A stretch of 64,000 bases of DNA from Rhodospirillaceae bacterium MC! (lineage in GTDB: Bacteria > Pseudomonadota > Alphaproteobacteria > MC1): NCBI GenBank assembly GCA_002632265.1, contig NQOV01000014.1, positions 23,466 through 87,465 of the forward strand, written 5' to 3'. The position numbers were made by a program, and so were the translations under genes. The notes beneath the pieces are model-generated. The model was given only the letters and a program-made list of their open reading frames with translations. It did no database searches and was not told the DNA's origin. Positions 28,995 through 37,069 of the stretch are shown in pieces. Numbering within the stretch: position 1 is the stretch's first letter; each line of letters opens with the position of its first letter.

Positions 28995-29104
28995 GGATTG
29001 GGAGAAATGGGATAAGGTGTGCTTGTAAGCGGTACGCCGTGTACTTAATGCTTACACTAGTACCGCTTCCAAGTGCAGGTTAGCCCATTTATCACGATCC
29101 TATA
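28995..29104. repeat. Hairpin repeat family, array copy 3 (AGCGGTAC type)
   Basis: A complete hairpin in which the middle stem is AGCGGTAC/GTACCGCT and the stem below it GCTTG/CAAGTGC. In copy 4 the same positions read TTAGGGC/GCCCTAA and GCCTTA/TAAGGTGC. Both strands of the stem changed together. The outer stem AATGGG/CCCATT is shared. Confidence 0.92.
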
Positions 29105-29210
29105 GGATTGGGAGAAATGGGATAAGATGTGCCTTAACTTAGGGCGACGTGTACTCACGTCTACATAAGCCCTAAGGTAAGGTGCAGATTAGCCCATTTA
29201 TCACAATCCT
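29105..29210. repeat. Hairpin repeat family, array copy 4
   Basis: A complete 106-nt hairpin. GGATTG pairs with CAATCC, AAATGGG with CCCATTT, TGTGCCTTA with TAAGGTGCA, TTAGGGC with GCCCTAA, and the apical GACGTG with CACGTC. Its right end overlaps the stop codon of the AI-2E exporter gene (29209-29211). Confidence 0.93.
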
Positions 29211-30393
29211 AGTGAGATTTCGTTTTTATGCGTCTACCATATTCGGCGTGTTTAACACGTAGAACGTATACGTTTAGGATTGTTATGGCGAAAGCGGCTA
29301 GGATGGGGCCTACGAATAAGCCGACTACGCCGAAACATACGACTCCGCCCATTGATGAGAGTATTACTATTAGGGTGTTTGATATGGGGTTGAATTCGTC
29401 TTTATCTTGTCCACCGCCGAATAGTTTGTATACTTTTCTTATTATTATTGGTCTCATGAAACTATCTATAAATAGGCCGTTGATTATACTTCCCCAGCAT
29501 ACTACCCAGATGGCACTATTAACTTTTCCGTGTGCGTATAGATATATGGCTAGGGGCAACCATATTATTAGAGATCCTACTACTGGTATAAAGGCTGATA
29601 TGGTTACTGCTAAGCCGATAAATAGCCAATTTTGTCCTATGATTGCGGATAGCAAGCCGAATGATAAGCCTTGCAATATGGCTACTGTGGCTACGCTTAC
29701 GGTTAATACGGCTGATATATAAGCTATTTGAGTCATTAGTAGGGCGTCGTAATAGTTATTTAGTGGGGTTATGATTTTGATACTTGTGATTAAGAATCTT
29801 GCGTCTTTGTATATGAAAAACATAATGAATAGACATATACCAAAGAATACAAAGAAGTCTAATATATTATTCACGGCTGACCCCATAAATGATAAGGCAT
29901 ATTTTTTCGATGTCTCGAACATGGGCGACGCTAAGGAATGGAGCTTGCTGGTAATAAAACTTGTGTGTTCTGATGAGAGATGTAGATGAATAATCAGACG
30001 ATCCATATAATGATTGATTTCCACTGGCGTAATACTGGATATTTCTTCATGATGTAAATTATAAAAATGATTTAACGTACCGCCAATTTCTTCTATTATG
30101 TATACGGTCGGCAAACCGATACAAATTAACACAATTAAGATAGAACAAAAGGCAGAAATATTTTTATTGTCTGTTTTTTGGAGAATCCATTTGTACATGG
30201 GATAAGTGGCACATGTTAAAATAATAGAGAAAACCATTTCCATAAGGAACATATGGAACAAGTACAACAATGCCACAAGTGCAAAGATAACTAAAATGAT
30301 TAAAAAACCACGTTCGTTAGATTGCCATGGCAGGATTCTTTTAACTGGCAGATCTTGTTTTTCTTGAACTTTTTGTTTTTTTCTTTTTATCAT
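29209..30393 (-). CDS. AI-2E family transporter (PerM/YdiK type)
   Basis: Polytopic inner-membrane protein, 394 residues with about seven or eight helices in the family arrangement. The first helices cover about 25-75, a periplasmic region about 100-170, and then a C-terminal helical core. SVATVAILQGLSFGLLSAII and ISAFIPVVGSLIIWLPLAIY match the family's conserved P-x-x-G glycine/proline segment. VGLFVGPILAAFAITILNVY forms the last helix. Members export autoinducer-2 or act as cation antiporters, so the substrate is open. The TAG stop lies inside the adjacent hairpin repeat. Confidence 0.88.
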   Translation of the reverse strand: MIKRKKQKVQEKQDLPVKRILPWQSNERGFLIILVIFALVALLYLFHMFLMEMVFSIILTCATYPMYKWILQKTDNKNISAFCSILIVLICIGLPTVYIIEEIGGTLNHFYNLHHEEISSITPVEINHYMDRLIIHLHLSSEHTSFITSKLHSLASPMFETSKKYALSFMGSAVNNILDFFVFFGICLFIMFFIYKDARFLITSIKIITPLNNYYDALLMTQIAYISAVLTVSVATVAILQGLSFGLLSAIIGQNWLFIGLAVTISAFIPVVGSLIIWLPLAIYLYAHGKVNSAIWVVCWGSIINGLFIDSFMRPIIIRKVYKLFGGGQDKDEFNPISNTLIVILSSMGGVVCFGVVGLFVGPILAAFAITILNVYVLRVKHAEYGRRIKTKSH

Positions 30394-30745
30394 TTGAATT
30401 TACTAAACCTCATAATTAATCTAATATATTGTATTAATACGTATTAATACATACTTAAGTATATCATACATTTTATAATATCAATATAGCATACTTTAAT
30501 GAAATTTAAAATCTTTTTTATATTTTTAATGAAATATTTTTTTTATCTTGTCTTTTTTCATGTAAGATATTACTATTATATATGAGTTTATATGTACTTT
30601 ACATATCTAGATTATTTAACTTAGATCATTTTTTTTATAAAGAAGTCTTGACAAACTAATTAAAAGATATATAATTATATATGAGCAATAATTTGCGGTT
30701 AAGCAGTTATTACTAATTAAAAATATTTTAAATCGGAGATAAAAA
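30394..30745. other. Divergent intergenic region, AI-2E exporter / peroxiredoxin
   Basis: 352 bp, strongly AT-rich, no gene. It contains the peroxiredoxin promoter and, near 30433-30455, repeated TATTAATAC units that may belong to the promoter of the minus-strand exporter. Confidence 0.5.
30648..30675 (+). promoter_or_regulatory. Strong sigma-70 promoter of the peroxiredoxin gene
   Basis: Consensus TTGACA (30648-30653), 16-bp spacer and consensus TATAAT (30670-30675). The leader of about 60 nt ends with GGAG before the ATG. Confidence 0.8.
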
Positions 30746-31273
30746 ATGTTAACTCATGTTCCTTTCGTAACTTTTAAAACCCGTGTTCGTGATGAATCAA
30801 TCGGTGGCGATAACCCATTTAAATGGGAAGATAAAACAACTGATGACATCTTTAAGGGTAAGAAAATTGCTTTATTTTCACTTCCTGGTGCTTTTACACC
30901 AACATGTTCATCAACTCACCTTCCAGGGTACGAAGCTAAATTTGAAGAATTAAAAGGCTTAGGTATCGACGAAGTTTATTGTTTATCGGTAAATGATGCG
31001 TTTGTAATGTACCAATGGGGTCTTAAATTAGGCGTAAAAAATGTGAAACTTCTTCCTGATGGTAACGGAGATTTCACTCGCTTAATGGGTATGTTAGTGG
31101 CTAAAAACAATCTAGGTTTCGGTGATCGCTCATGGAGATATTCAATGGTTGTTGATAATGGCCGCATTGAAAAAGCATTCATCGAGGCAGGCCGTGAAGA
31201 TAACCATGGCGAAGATCCTTTCAAAGTTTCTGACGCTGGTACAATGGTAGATTATTTAAAATCAGCTAAATAA
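30746..31273 (+). CDS. Peroxiredoxin, Prx5 family
   Basis: Thiol peroxidase that reduces hydrogen peroxide and organic peroxides (175 residues). The active site is PGAFTPTCSSTHLPGYE (peroxidatic Cys about residue 54, with Pro and Thr of P-x-x-x-T-x-x-C). DEVYCLSVNDAFVMYQWG is the family's second signature. The conserved Arg lies in FGDRSWRYSMVV. A second Cys is in VYCLSV, but a classical resolving Cys is not obvious, so it may use glutathione or glutaredoxin. A strong promoter and an excellent terminator suggest high expression as a single gene. Confidence 0.93.
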   Translation: MLTHVPFVTFKTRVRDESIGGDNPFKWEDKTTDDIFKGKKIALFSLPGAFTPTCSSTHLPGYEAKFEELKGLGIDEVYCLSVNDAFVMYQWGLKLGVKNVKLLPDGNGDFTRLMGMLVAKNNLGFGDRSWRYSMVVDNGRIEKAFIEAGREDNHGEDPFKVSDAGTMVDYLKSAK

Positions 31274-31307
31274 TTTTCTCTTTTCTTTGTAAATATCCTT
31301 ACAAACG

Positions 31308-31367
31308 AAAAAAGCCATAAAAAAAGAACTTAAGACATTATCTGTTTTAAGTTCTTTTTTTTATGCT
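31308..31367 (+). terminator. Intrinsic terminator of the peroxiredoxin gene
   Basis: GAACTTAA pairs with TTAAGTTC, extended outward by A-run/T-run pairing (AAAAAAA with TTTTTTT). The stem is followed by a T-rich stretch. Confidence 0.85.
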
Positions 31368-31409
31368 TTTTAACATCTCAAAAAAGAAATACAATAAAAG
31401 CAAGCCCAA

Positions 31410-31505
31410 GGATTGGGAGAAATGAGCTAAGATGTATCTTACGACGTGTACTCACGTCTACATTAGCTCTAAGATAAGGTACAGATTAGCTCATTTATCA
31501 CGATC
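31410..31505. repeat. Hairpin repeat family, copy with deleted left inner arm
   Basis: The outer stem AAATGAGCTAA/TTAGCTCATTT is perfect, and the apical GACGTG/CACGTC is kept. The left half of the inner stem (about 10 nt of TTAACTTAGAGC) is missing, so the right half GCTCTAAGATAAGG is partly unpaired. Confidence 0.85.
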
Positions 31506-31515
31506 AACAAGCCAA

Positions 31516-31618
31516 GGATTGGGAGAAAGATCGTGCGATGTATCTTAACTTAGAGCGACGTGTAATCACGTCTACATTAGCCTTAAGATAAGGTACAGAT
31601 TAGCCCATTTATCACGAT
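31516..31618. repeat. Hairpin repeat family, second copy of the 31.4-kb cluster
   Basis: GGATTGGGAGAAAGATCGTGCGATG... with an alternative left outer arm (ATCGTG can pair with CACGAT at the right end). The inner stem GTATCTTA.../TAAGGTAC is retained. Confidence 0.85.
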
Positions 31619-31630
31619 AAGCAAGCCCAA

Positions 31631-31645
31631 GGATTGGGATCAACA
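31631..31645. repeat. Truncated hairpin-repeat start
   Basis: GGATTGGGA followed at once by TCAACAAGCC, the inter-copy spacer. It is a left-end remnant or an aborted copy directly before the next full copy. Confidence 0.6.
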
Positions 31646-31651
31646 AGCCAA

Positions 31652-31772
31652 GGATTGGGAGAAATGAGATAAGATGTGCCTTAACTTAGAGCGACGTGTA
31701 CTCACGTCTACATAAGCTCTAATATAAGGTACAGATTAGCTCATTTATCACGATCCTTATTTATCACGATCC
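31652..31772. repeat. Hairpin repeat family, third copy plus duplicated right tip
   Basis: A full copy to about 31756 (left GAAATGAGATAAGATGTGCC, right GGTACAGATTAGCTCATTT), then a second TTATTTATCACGATCC to 31772. It ends 1 bp before the YhcH stop codon. Confidence 0.85.
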
Positions 31773-31773
31773 T

Positions 31774-32229
31774 TTATATTGCTACTTTGTAGATGGCTTT
31801 CTTAACATGTGAATTATTACCGTCTTTTACGCATGGCATATGAGGTTCTTTTGCGAAGAACATTATATAATCGCCTGTTGTTTGAGCTAGTAAGTTTTCT
31901 GCTTTGCCGTCGAAGAAGCTACAATCTTTAGTTGAGTCGTATTCTTCTGTAACTTTTAGATTACTAGTATCTAAGCAAAAGCCGAATTTTTCATTGCCTT
32001 CGATTACGATTTGAATATCGATGTACTTATTGTGTGTTTCAAAGCGACAATCATCAAGATCTTTTGTTTCAAGCTCGGCGATAAGATAAAATACGCTATC
32101 TCCATCGACAGAGTTTTTACCTACGCTACCCTTTAGATAGTCTTGATTTATAATACTTTGAATTGCGGTATCTAAGTTTTTAGATATGCCTTTATATGTA
32201 CTGATGTCTTTAAGTTTTCCTACAATCAT
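31774..32229 (-). CDS. YhcH/YjgK/YiaL family protein (DUF386)
   Basis: 151-residue cupin-like protein starting MIVGKLKDISTYKGISKN. The ATG at 32227-32229 has AAGGA upstream. An in-frame ATG six codons earlier lacks one. The double-stranded beta-helix segments NKYIDIQIVIEGNEKFGF and DYIMFFAKEPHMPCV carry the His and Glu that bind a metal in this family. Relatives sit in sialic acid, gulonate and other sugar-acid operons and may act as anomerases or isomerases. It is the last gene of the nine-gene sugar-acid run, 45 bp after dctM. Confidence 0.85.
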   Translation of the reverse strand: MIVGKLKDISTYKGISKNLDTAIQSIINQDYLKGSVGKNSVDGDSVFYLIAELETKDLDDCRFETHNKYIDIQIVIEGNEKFGFCLDTSNLKVTEEYDSTKDCSFFDGKAENLLAQTTGDYIMFFAKEPHMPCVKDGNNSHVKKAIYKVAI

Positions 32230-32274
32230 AATAGTTATCCTTTTCATTATGTGTTATTAGTTATATATTATTGG

Positions 32275-33546
32275 TTAATATAGTTTCATTAAGTGTGGAT
32301 ACACTGTACCGAAGTAAGTATAAAGTACTATTACGCCAATTGTTGCTAATGAAACAATTACATATGGCAAAATAGCTTTTGATATTTTTTCTATCGATAC
32401 CCCTGAAACTCCTGATAATACAAATAATACCATGCCTACGGGCGGAGTAACTAGACCAGCTAATAAATTAAGAACCATAATAATACCGAACATTACGGGA
32501 TCTATCCCTAGATGTTTTATGAATGGTAATAACACAGGTGTCATAATTACGATCGCTGGAGTGATATCCATGAACAAACCAATGAATAATAATAACACAC
32601 TAACCAATACTAATGCAACTAAAGGATTACTTGTGAATGCAATTAATTTCTCGCCGACCATTTGTGGAATTTGAGAAAAGGTTAAAATATAAGAAAATAA
32701 AGTTGCTGCTGCAATAATAAATAGAACACCGATTGTTACATTTAATGTTTCTTTTATCACTCCTGGAATGTCTTTCACTGTGATACTTTTATATAAGAAA
32801 GCTAAGAACATACCGTATACAACTGCCACAATAGCAGCCTCGGTTGGAGTGAATACCCCATACATGATCCCACCACGGATGATTACAGGAAGTAATAAAG
32901 CTAGAAAAGCCCATCTAAAACAAGATAATGTTTCCTTTAAGGTAGCTCTTACTCTTAGAGGATAAGCTTTTTTTCTACAAATGAAGTAATTTAATAAAAG
33001 CATTGAAATGGATAATAAAACCCCTGGAACAATACCAGCATTAAATAGATCGCCCACAGAAACCGACGCCGTTACACCAAAGATAATTAATGGCACACTT
33101 GGGGGAATCACAGGTCCAATTAAGGAAGACGCACCAGTTACCGCAAGAGAGAAATCATCATCGTATCCGCCTTTTTTCATAGCTTCAAGTTCGATAGCTC
33201 CTAGTCCACCAGTATCGGCAATAGCACTTCCGCTCATTCCTGAAAAGATAACACTAGCTAGTACATTTGAATGAGCTAGACCACCAGTTAAATGCCCCAC
33301 TAAATGATCGGCAAAACCGAAGATTCTATGTGTTACACCGCCACGGTTCATTACGTTTCCTGCTAAAACGAAGAAACCAACTGCAAGTAATGAGAACGAA
33401 TCCACACCGCCCGCTAATTTTTGTGGTATCATCATAAATGATAAATCATAATAGCTAATATAAACTACGGAACTGATGAACATACTCATGGCAATAGATG
33501 AACCCATGATTAGAAATAGAAAGAAAATTCCAAATAAAATTAACAT
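32275..33546 (-). CDS. dctM: TRAP transporter large permease (DctM)
   Basis: Sodium-coupled large membrane subunit of a TRAP transporter (423 residues, about 11-12 helices). Family segments are GSSIAMSMFISSVVY, IFSGMSGSAIADTGGLGAIE, SLIGPVIPPSVPLIIFGV and NLLAGLVTPPVGMVLFVLSG. The start follows AAGGAG and overlaps the end of dctQ by 7 bp, showing translational coupling. It works with DctQ and the periplasmic receptor DctP encoded upstream. Confidence 0.95.
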   Translation of the reverse strand: MLILFGIFFLFLIMGSSIAMSMFISSVVYISYYDLSFMMIPQKLAGGVDSFSLLAVGFFVLAGNVMNRGGVTHRIFGFADHLVGHLTGGLAHSNVLASVIFSGMSGSAIADTGGLGAIELEAMKKGGYDDDFSLAVTGASSLIGPVIPPSVPLIIFGVTASVSVGDLFNAGIVPGVLLSISMLLLNYFICRKKAYPLRVRATLKETLSCFRWAFLALLLPVIIRGGIMYGVFTPTEAAIVAVVYGMFLAFLYKSITVKDIPGVIKETLNVTIGVLFIIAAATLFSYILTFSQIPQMVGEKLIAFTSNPLVALVLVSVLLLFIGLFMDITPAIVIMTPVLLPFIKHLGIDPVMFGIIMVLNLLAGLVTPPVGMVLFVLSGVSGVSIEKISKAILPYVIVSLATIGVIVLYTYFGTVYPHLMKLY

Positions 33547-34031
33547 GCTTGTTCTCCTTTATTTTTATTATTCATAAAGTTACCAATTAACAAAAATGTA
33601 CCAGCAACTGTATATGTAATATAAATTACCGAACCAATGGGAATCGATACATATACATATACCATTGGTATTTTTAATGCTGTTGATAACATATGTTGAT
33701 GTCCTAAAAATTCATATGAACCTTTAATTAAAATGATAAAAACCACAATAGACGCTATATTGATAATAATATCGCATACAAGTTTCAATAATGCTGGCAT
33801 TCTCTCTTTGATTAATGTCATGCCGATATGAGAACCTTTTCTTAGACCGTAGCCAACTCCGAAAAATGTGATCCAAATTTGTAAATATCGAGCTAGCTCT
33901 TCCACCCATTCCAATGGATGAGAAAAACCGAATCTCATGATGATTTGAAGAGTTAAAATAATGCCCATGACTGCCATACACACTACTAAAACTGTTTCTT
34001 CTATTAAGAATAAAAATTTTATAAATTTCAT
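33540..34031 (-). CDS. dctQ: TRAP transporter small permease (DctQ)
   Basis: Four-helix inner-membrane subunit (163 residues). Helices lie at about 12-32, 45-65, 85-110 and 125-150. The family signature RYLQIWITFFGVGYGLRKGSHIGMTLI is shortened here to its readable core WITFFGVGYGLRKGSHIG (about 47-64). It forms a heterodimer with DctM. AAAGG precedes the ATG. It is separated from dctP by a 470-bp gap with an inverted repeat. Confidence 0.92.
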   Translation of the reverse strand: MKFIKFLFLIEETVLVVCMAVMGIILTLQIIMRFGFSHPLEWVEELARYLQIWITFFGVGYGLRKGSHIGMTLIKERMPALLKLVCDIIINIASIVVFIILIKGSYEFLGHQHMLSTALKIPMVYVYVSIPIGSVIYITYTVAGTFLLIGNFMNNKNKGEQAC

Positions 34032-34501
34032 TACAATAATACCTTTCGTACTAAAGTTATTTTTAAATATATTTTAAAATGAGATATTGTGCTTATTTGT
34101 GTATATTATGTTTGACATTACAAATATTTACATTATTATATAATAAATAATAGCCTTACAATATATCGAATTAAAAAAATACTAAGCTATATTTCAAAAT
34201 TAAGAGCATTACAAACGGTTATCCATTTACATGAGTGTATAATTTACATTCTTGTACAATAAATAATTGTGTTACAATTTAAGGAATTTTGAAATTATTG
34301 TGGGGGATATTAAAAATAGATGTATTATGATAAGGATTTATTATGAATTTAATATTATTGTTATTATTATTATTATTATTATTTTTCATACATAATTCAA
34401 TCACAGTACAATAATACATCTATGAGAATATCGATTGTTAGTTATTAGTTACTTAATTATTACTTATTGAGTTTTTTCTTAAGTAACTAATATGTTAATT
34501 A
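34032..34501. other. dctP-dctQ intergenic gap with inverted repeat
   Basis: An unusually long gap inside an operon. A perfect 13-bp inverted repeat ATAGATGTATTAT/ATAATACATCTAT (34316-34328 and 34411-34423) flanks a TTA trinucleotide run and a possible plus-strand micro-ORF. The hairpin could limit read-through from dctP to dctQ, giving more receptor than permease, a pattern known for binding-protein operons. Confidence 0.55.
34343..34414 (+). CDS. Possible 23-residue poly-leucine peptide
   Basis: ATG at 34343 with AAGGATTTATT upstream. It encodes MNLILLLLLLLLLFFIHNSI plus three residues and a TAA. Seven consecutive TTA codons make a hydrophobic helix. The ORF is antisense to the TRAP operon and framed by the 13-bp inverted repeat. 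It could be a small membrane peptide (Ibs-like type I toxins look similar) or simply a TTA microsatellite that happens to be open. Confidence 0.25.
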   Translation: MNLILLLLLLLLLFFIHNSITVQ

Positions 34502-35479
34502 TTATTTAACTGCACGAATTGCTTTTACTAACTTAGGATCATAATCCTTATAAATCTTCTGTGTAGCTTTCATAAATGGAGCTTTGTTTGTGATTTTAAT
34601 AAGTTTCATGCCTCGTTTTTGCAGTTCTGCTAAGAATTTATCTTCTTGTGCAAAAGCTTTTTTGTCGATCCAATGAGCGGTTTCTAAACCTGCTTGTTTA
34701 ATTTTAGCAACATAAGCTTTAGGTAGTTTTTTCATAGTACTTGTACTCATATAAATGGCGTTAGCACCGATAATATGTTGAGTTTGAATAAGATACTTTT
34801 GAACTTGGTCAAATTTATTATTAGCAATAGTAGCTAATGGATTTTCTTGACCTTGAATTACACCTTGTTGTAATGCTAAGAACACTTCACCAAATGACAT
34901 TGGAGTCGCTCTCGCACCCATTGCTGTTAGTGTATCAATGTAAAGTTTTTGATCTGGTACACGGATATTTAAGCCTTTCATATCCTTAGGAGATCTTACA
35001 ATTTTATTTTTTGTTGTAAGATATCTTGCACCATAGTAGAATCCGCCAATTGCTTGAGCGCCCATATGTTTAGGCATGTTTGTAAATATGTCTTGAATAA
35101 CTTTACTATTTAGAACTCTTACAAGTTGAGCTCTATCTTTTGCCAAGAATGGAGCGTCCAAAATAGAGATATCTTTTTCTCTTTTGCCTGGTTCACCATA
35201 ACCAAGAATAGTGAAATCTAGCGAACCCATTTCAACTTGATCGAATTGTTCTTTTTCATTACCCAATTGAGATGAAGGGAAAACACTTACTGTTACGTGG
35301 CCGCCTGTTTTTTGTTTCACAAGATTCGCAAAGTGTACTGCACCTAAACCATTTGGATGGTCTGTTGGCATAATAGTTCCCAATTTAAGCTTGTAATTTT
35401 TTGCCACAGCGTTACCACTGAAAGCTACTAAAGAACAGCCCATTGCTAGTCCCATTGCTATACTGAATTTTTTAAACAT
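34502..35479 (-). CDS. dctP: TRAP transporter substrate-binding protein (DctP)
   Basis: Periplasmic receptor, 325 residues. A Sec signal peptide (about 1-26, ending GNAVAKN) is followed by the DctP fold: LKLGTIMPTDHPNGLGAVHF, then DMKGLNIRVPDQKLYIDTL. The Arg of NIRVP normally pairs with the substrate carboxylate. MSFGEVFLALQQGVIQGQEN is the second signature. AGGAG precedes the ATG. The operon partners (dehydratase, KduD-like enzymes) point to a sugar acid such as a uronate or hexonate as ligand. That is inference. Confidence 0.94.
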   Translation of the reverse strand: MFKKFSIAMGLAMGCSLVAFSGNAVAKNYKLKLGTIMPTDHPNGLGAVHFANLVKQKTGGHVTVSVFPSSQLGNEKEQFDQVEMGSLDFTILGYGEPGKREKDISILDAPFLAKDRAQLVRVLNSKVIQDIFTNMPKHMGAQAIGGFYYGARYLTTKNKIVRSPKDMKGLNIRVPDQKLYIDTLTAMGARATPMSFGEVFLALQQGVIQGQENPLATIANNKFDQVQKYLIQTQHIIGANAIYMSTSTMKKLPKAYVAKIKQAGLETAHWIDKKAFAQEDKFLAELQKRGMKLIKITNKAPFMKATQKIYKDYDPKLVKAIRAVK

Positions 35480-35974
35480 TTCTGTCTCCTGATTTTAAAT
35501 TTAAGTTTAAGTTTATTTTATTCATAAATGGATGGCCAACATGTTTAGCCAAAAAATTTATGATATAAAGTTGTTACACTTTATATATTTAATCCCAACC
35601 CCCAATTAAGGTAACAATCTACCGCTTAAAATCAATGTTTAACAATATTGATTAATGATATATAAGTATAATATGATAAGATATTAAGCTAGAAATTGGG
35701 ATTAATGAAAAGTGTAGGTAATTATAAGTGTATTTACATCATAATATATCAGTCGTAAAAGGCCGTATTTAGAAAGGCTTTACTTAAGATTATATCATTA
35801 TGAAAATACTAGATATTAAGTATATAAATTATAATAAGTCATACAATTAATACTATATATCTATACTAAAGTTTAACATAAAAAGTATAAGGAGTCAAGT
35901 GTAAACTTAACTAATACTTAATTAATATCCAATTATATAATAATTAAACTGGGTTAAATAAAGCTAAATCATAA
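35480..35974. other. Long leader/promoter region of dctP
   Basis: 495 bp without a gene. A candidate promoter lies near the distal end, leaving a leader of nearly 390 nt. Two half-sites TTAATCCCAA (35589-35598) and TTGGGATTAA (35696-35705) form a 10-bp inverted repeat about 97 bp apart. I recognise no known riboswitch. Confidence 0.5.
35870..35898 (-). promoter_or_regulatory. Candidate internal promoter for dctPQM-yhcH
   Basis: On the minus strand TTGACT (35893-35898), 17-bp spacer and TAAACT (35870-35875). It would allow transport genes to be made apart from the upstream enzymes. Confidence 0.42.
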
Positions 35975-37069
35975 TTACACTAAAAATGGTGCTAATTTAT
36001 CCCAATCGAAATTCACACCTACGCCGATTTCTTTTGAAGTAGCCACATAGCCATCAACAACCTGTATCGGGTTGATAGTATATTCATAGATTGGGAAACT
36101 ATGGAATTCAAGATAAGCTCTATTTTCCAAAGCACCTAGAATATTAACGTGTAATTCTTGCATTCCGTGAGTACTAACTCGTAAAGAATACTTTTCTGCC
36201 ACTTTAGCAGTTCTAAAACAACCTGTAATTCCGCATAGATTAGAAGCGTCAACAATAGGTTCTTTCACTCTACCGATTTCCATACCTAATGTATGTTCAT
36301 ATACAGAGTGTAAATTCTCACCCATAGAAATAGGGATAGTTGTAGCTTGACCGATTCTTGCATAACCGTCATAATCATCGGGATTAGTAGGTTCTTCTAG
36401 CCATGTAATATTGTATTGTTCCATAGCTTTAGCCATACGTATGGCTTGTTCTACACTCCACACCATATTAGCATCCACCAAGAACATAGCGTCAGGGCCG
36501 ATAAGTTCTCTAATAGCTTTTACACGTGCAAGATCTTCTTTTTCATCAGCTTTACCAAGTTTAATTTTAATGGCTGTATGACCATTTTTGATTTGCTTTT
36601 GAACATTAGCTTTAAGTTCGTCTAAAGTAAATAATAAATCGATACCACCGTAGTAAGTTCTAACCTTATCCGCACCTTTGCCGAAAACATTAGCTAATGG
36701 TTTTTTATCAATACGCAAAATCACATCCCATAGGGCAATATCGATTGTAGAAATGGCAAATGAAGCGATTCCCCCACGAGCCACATAATGGATTTTTGTA
36801 TTCATAAAATCCGTAAGCTCTTCGGCAGAATTTAATTCTTTACCGATCAATGCAGGTACAAGATCATCCTTTAACAGACTTGTAATTGAAGAGCCACCTG
36901 ACCCGCCTGTATAAGTGTAACCTGTACCAGTTTGCCCATTATCCATGGTTACAGTTGCAGTTACCAATTCAAAATGATCGTGAAGACCATGTAAAGCATC
37001 ACCCATATTCGCTTCAAGTGGAAGTTTGAAGTGTTGGATATCAATTGCTTTTATTTTTCCGTAAGACAT
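35975..37069 (-). CDS. Enolase-superfamily sugar-acid dehydratase (mandelate racemase group)
   Basis: 364 residues, an N-terminal capping domain plus TIM barrel. Mandelate-racemase-group catalytic features are visible: the Lys-x-Lys pair in HTAIKIKLGK (about 165-172) and metal ligands in MFLVDANMVWS (Asp), WLEEPTNPDD (Glu) and PISMGENLHS (Glu). The general base His lies in VSTHGMQELHV. Such enzymes remove water from aldonates or aldarates to give 2-keto-3-deoxy acids. The neighbours (TRAP transporter, KduD-like SDRs, 2-hydroxyacid dehydrogenase) support a hexonate substrate. The exact sugar cannot be read. AAGGA precedes the ATG. Confidence 0.88.
   Translation of the reverse strand: MSYGKIKAIDIQHFKLPLEANMGDALHGLHDHFELVTATVTMDNGQTGTGYTYTGGSGGSSITSLLKDDLVPALIGKELNSAEELTDFMNTKIHYVARGGIASFAISTIDIALWDVILRIDKKPLANVFGKGADKVRTYYGGIDLLFTLDELKANVQKQIKNGHTAIKIKLGKADEKEDLARVKAIRELIGPDAMFLVDANMVWSVEQAIRMAKAMEQYNITWLEEPTNPDDYDGYARIGQATTIPISMGENLHSVYEHTLGMEIGRVKEPIVDASNLCGITGCFRTAKVAEKYSLRVSTHGMQELHVNILGALENRAYLEFHSFPIYEYTINPIQVVDGYVATSKEIGVGVNFDWDKLAPFLV

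Noticed and set aside
28777..29210. Regularly spaced repeats that look like a CRISPR array
   Set aside because: The repeated unit fills the whole 109-bp period, there are no unique spacers, and no cas genes are nearby.
28777..29210. Integron attC sites, which are also asymmetric hairpins of similar length in fixed orientation at gene ends
   Set aside because: The RYYYAAC/GTTRRRY core sites are not at the ends, and the flanking genes are housekeeping or operon genes rather than cassettes. No integrase is present.
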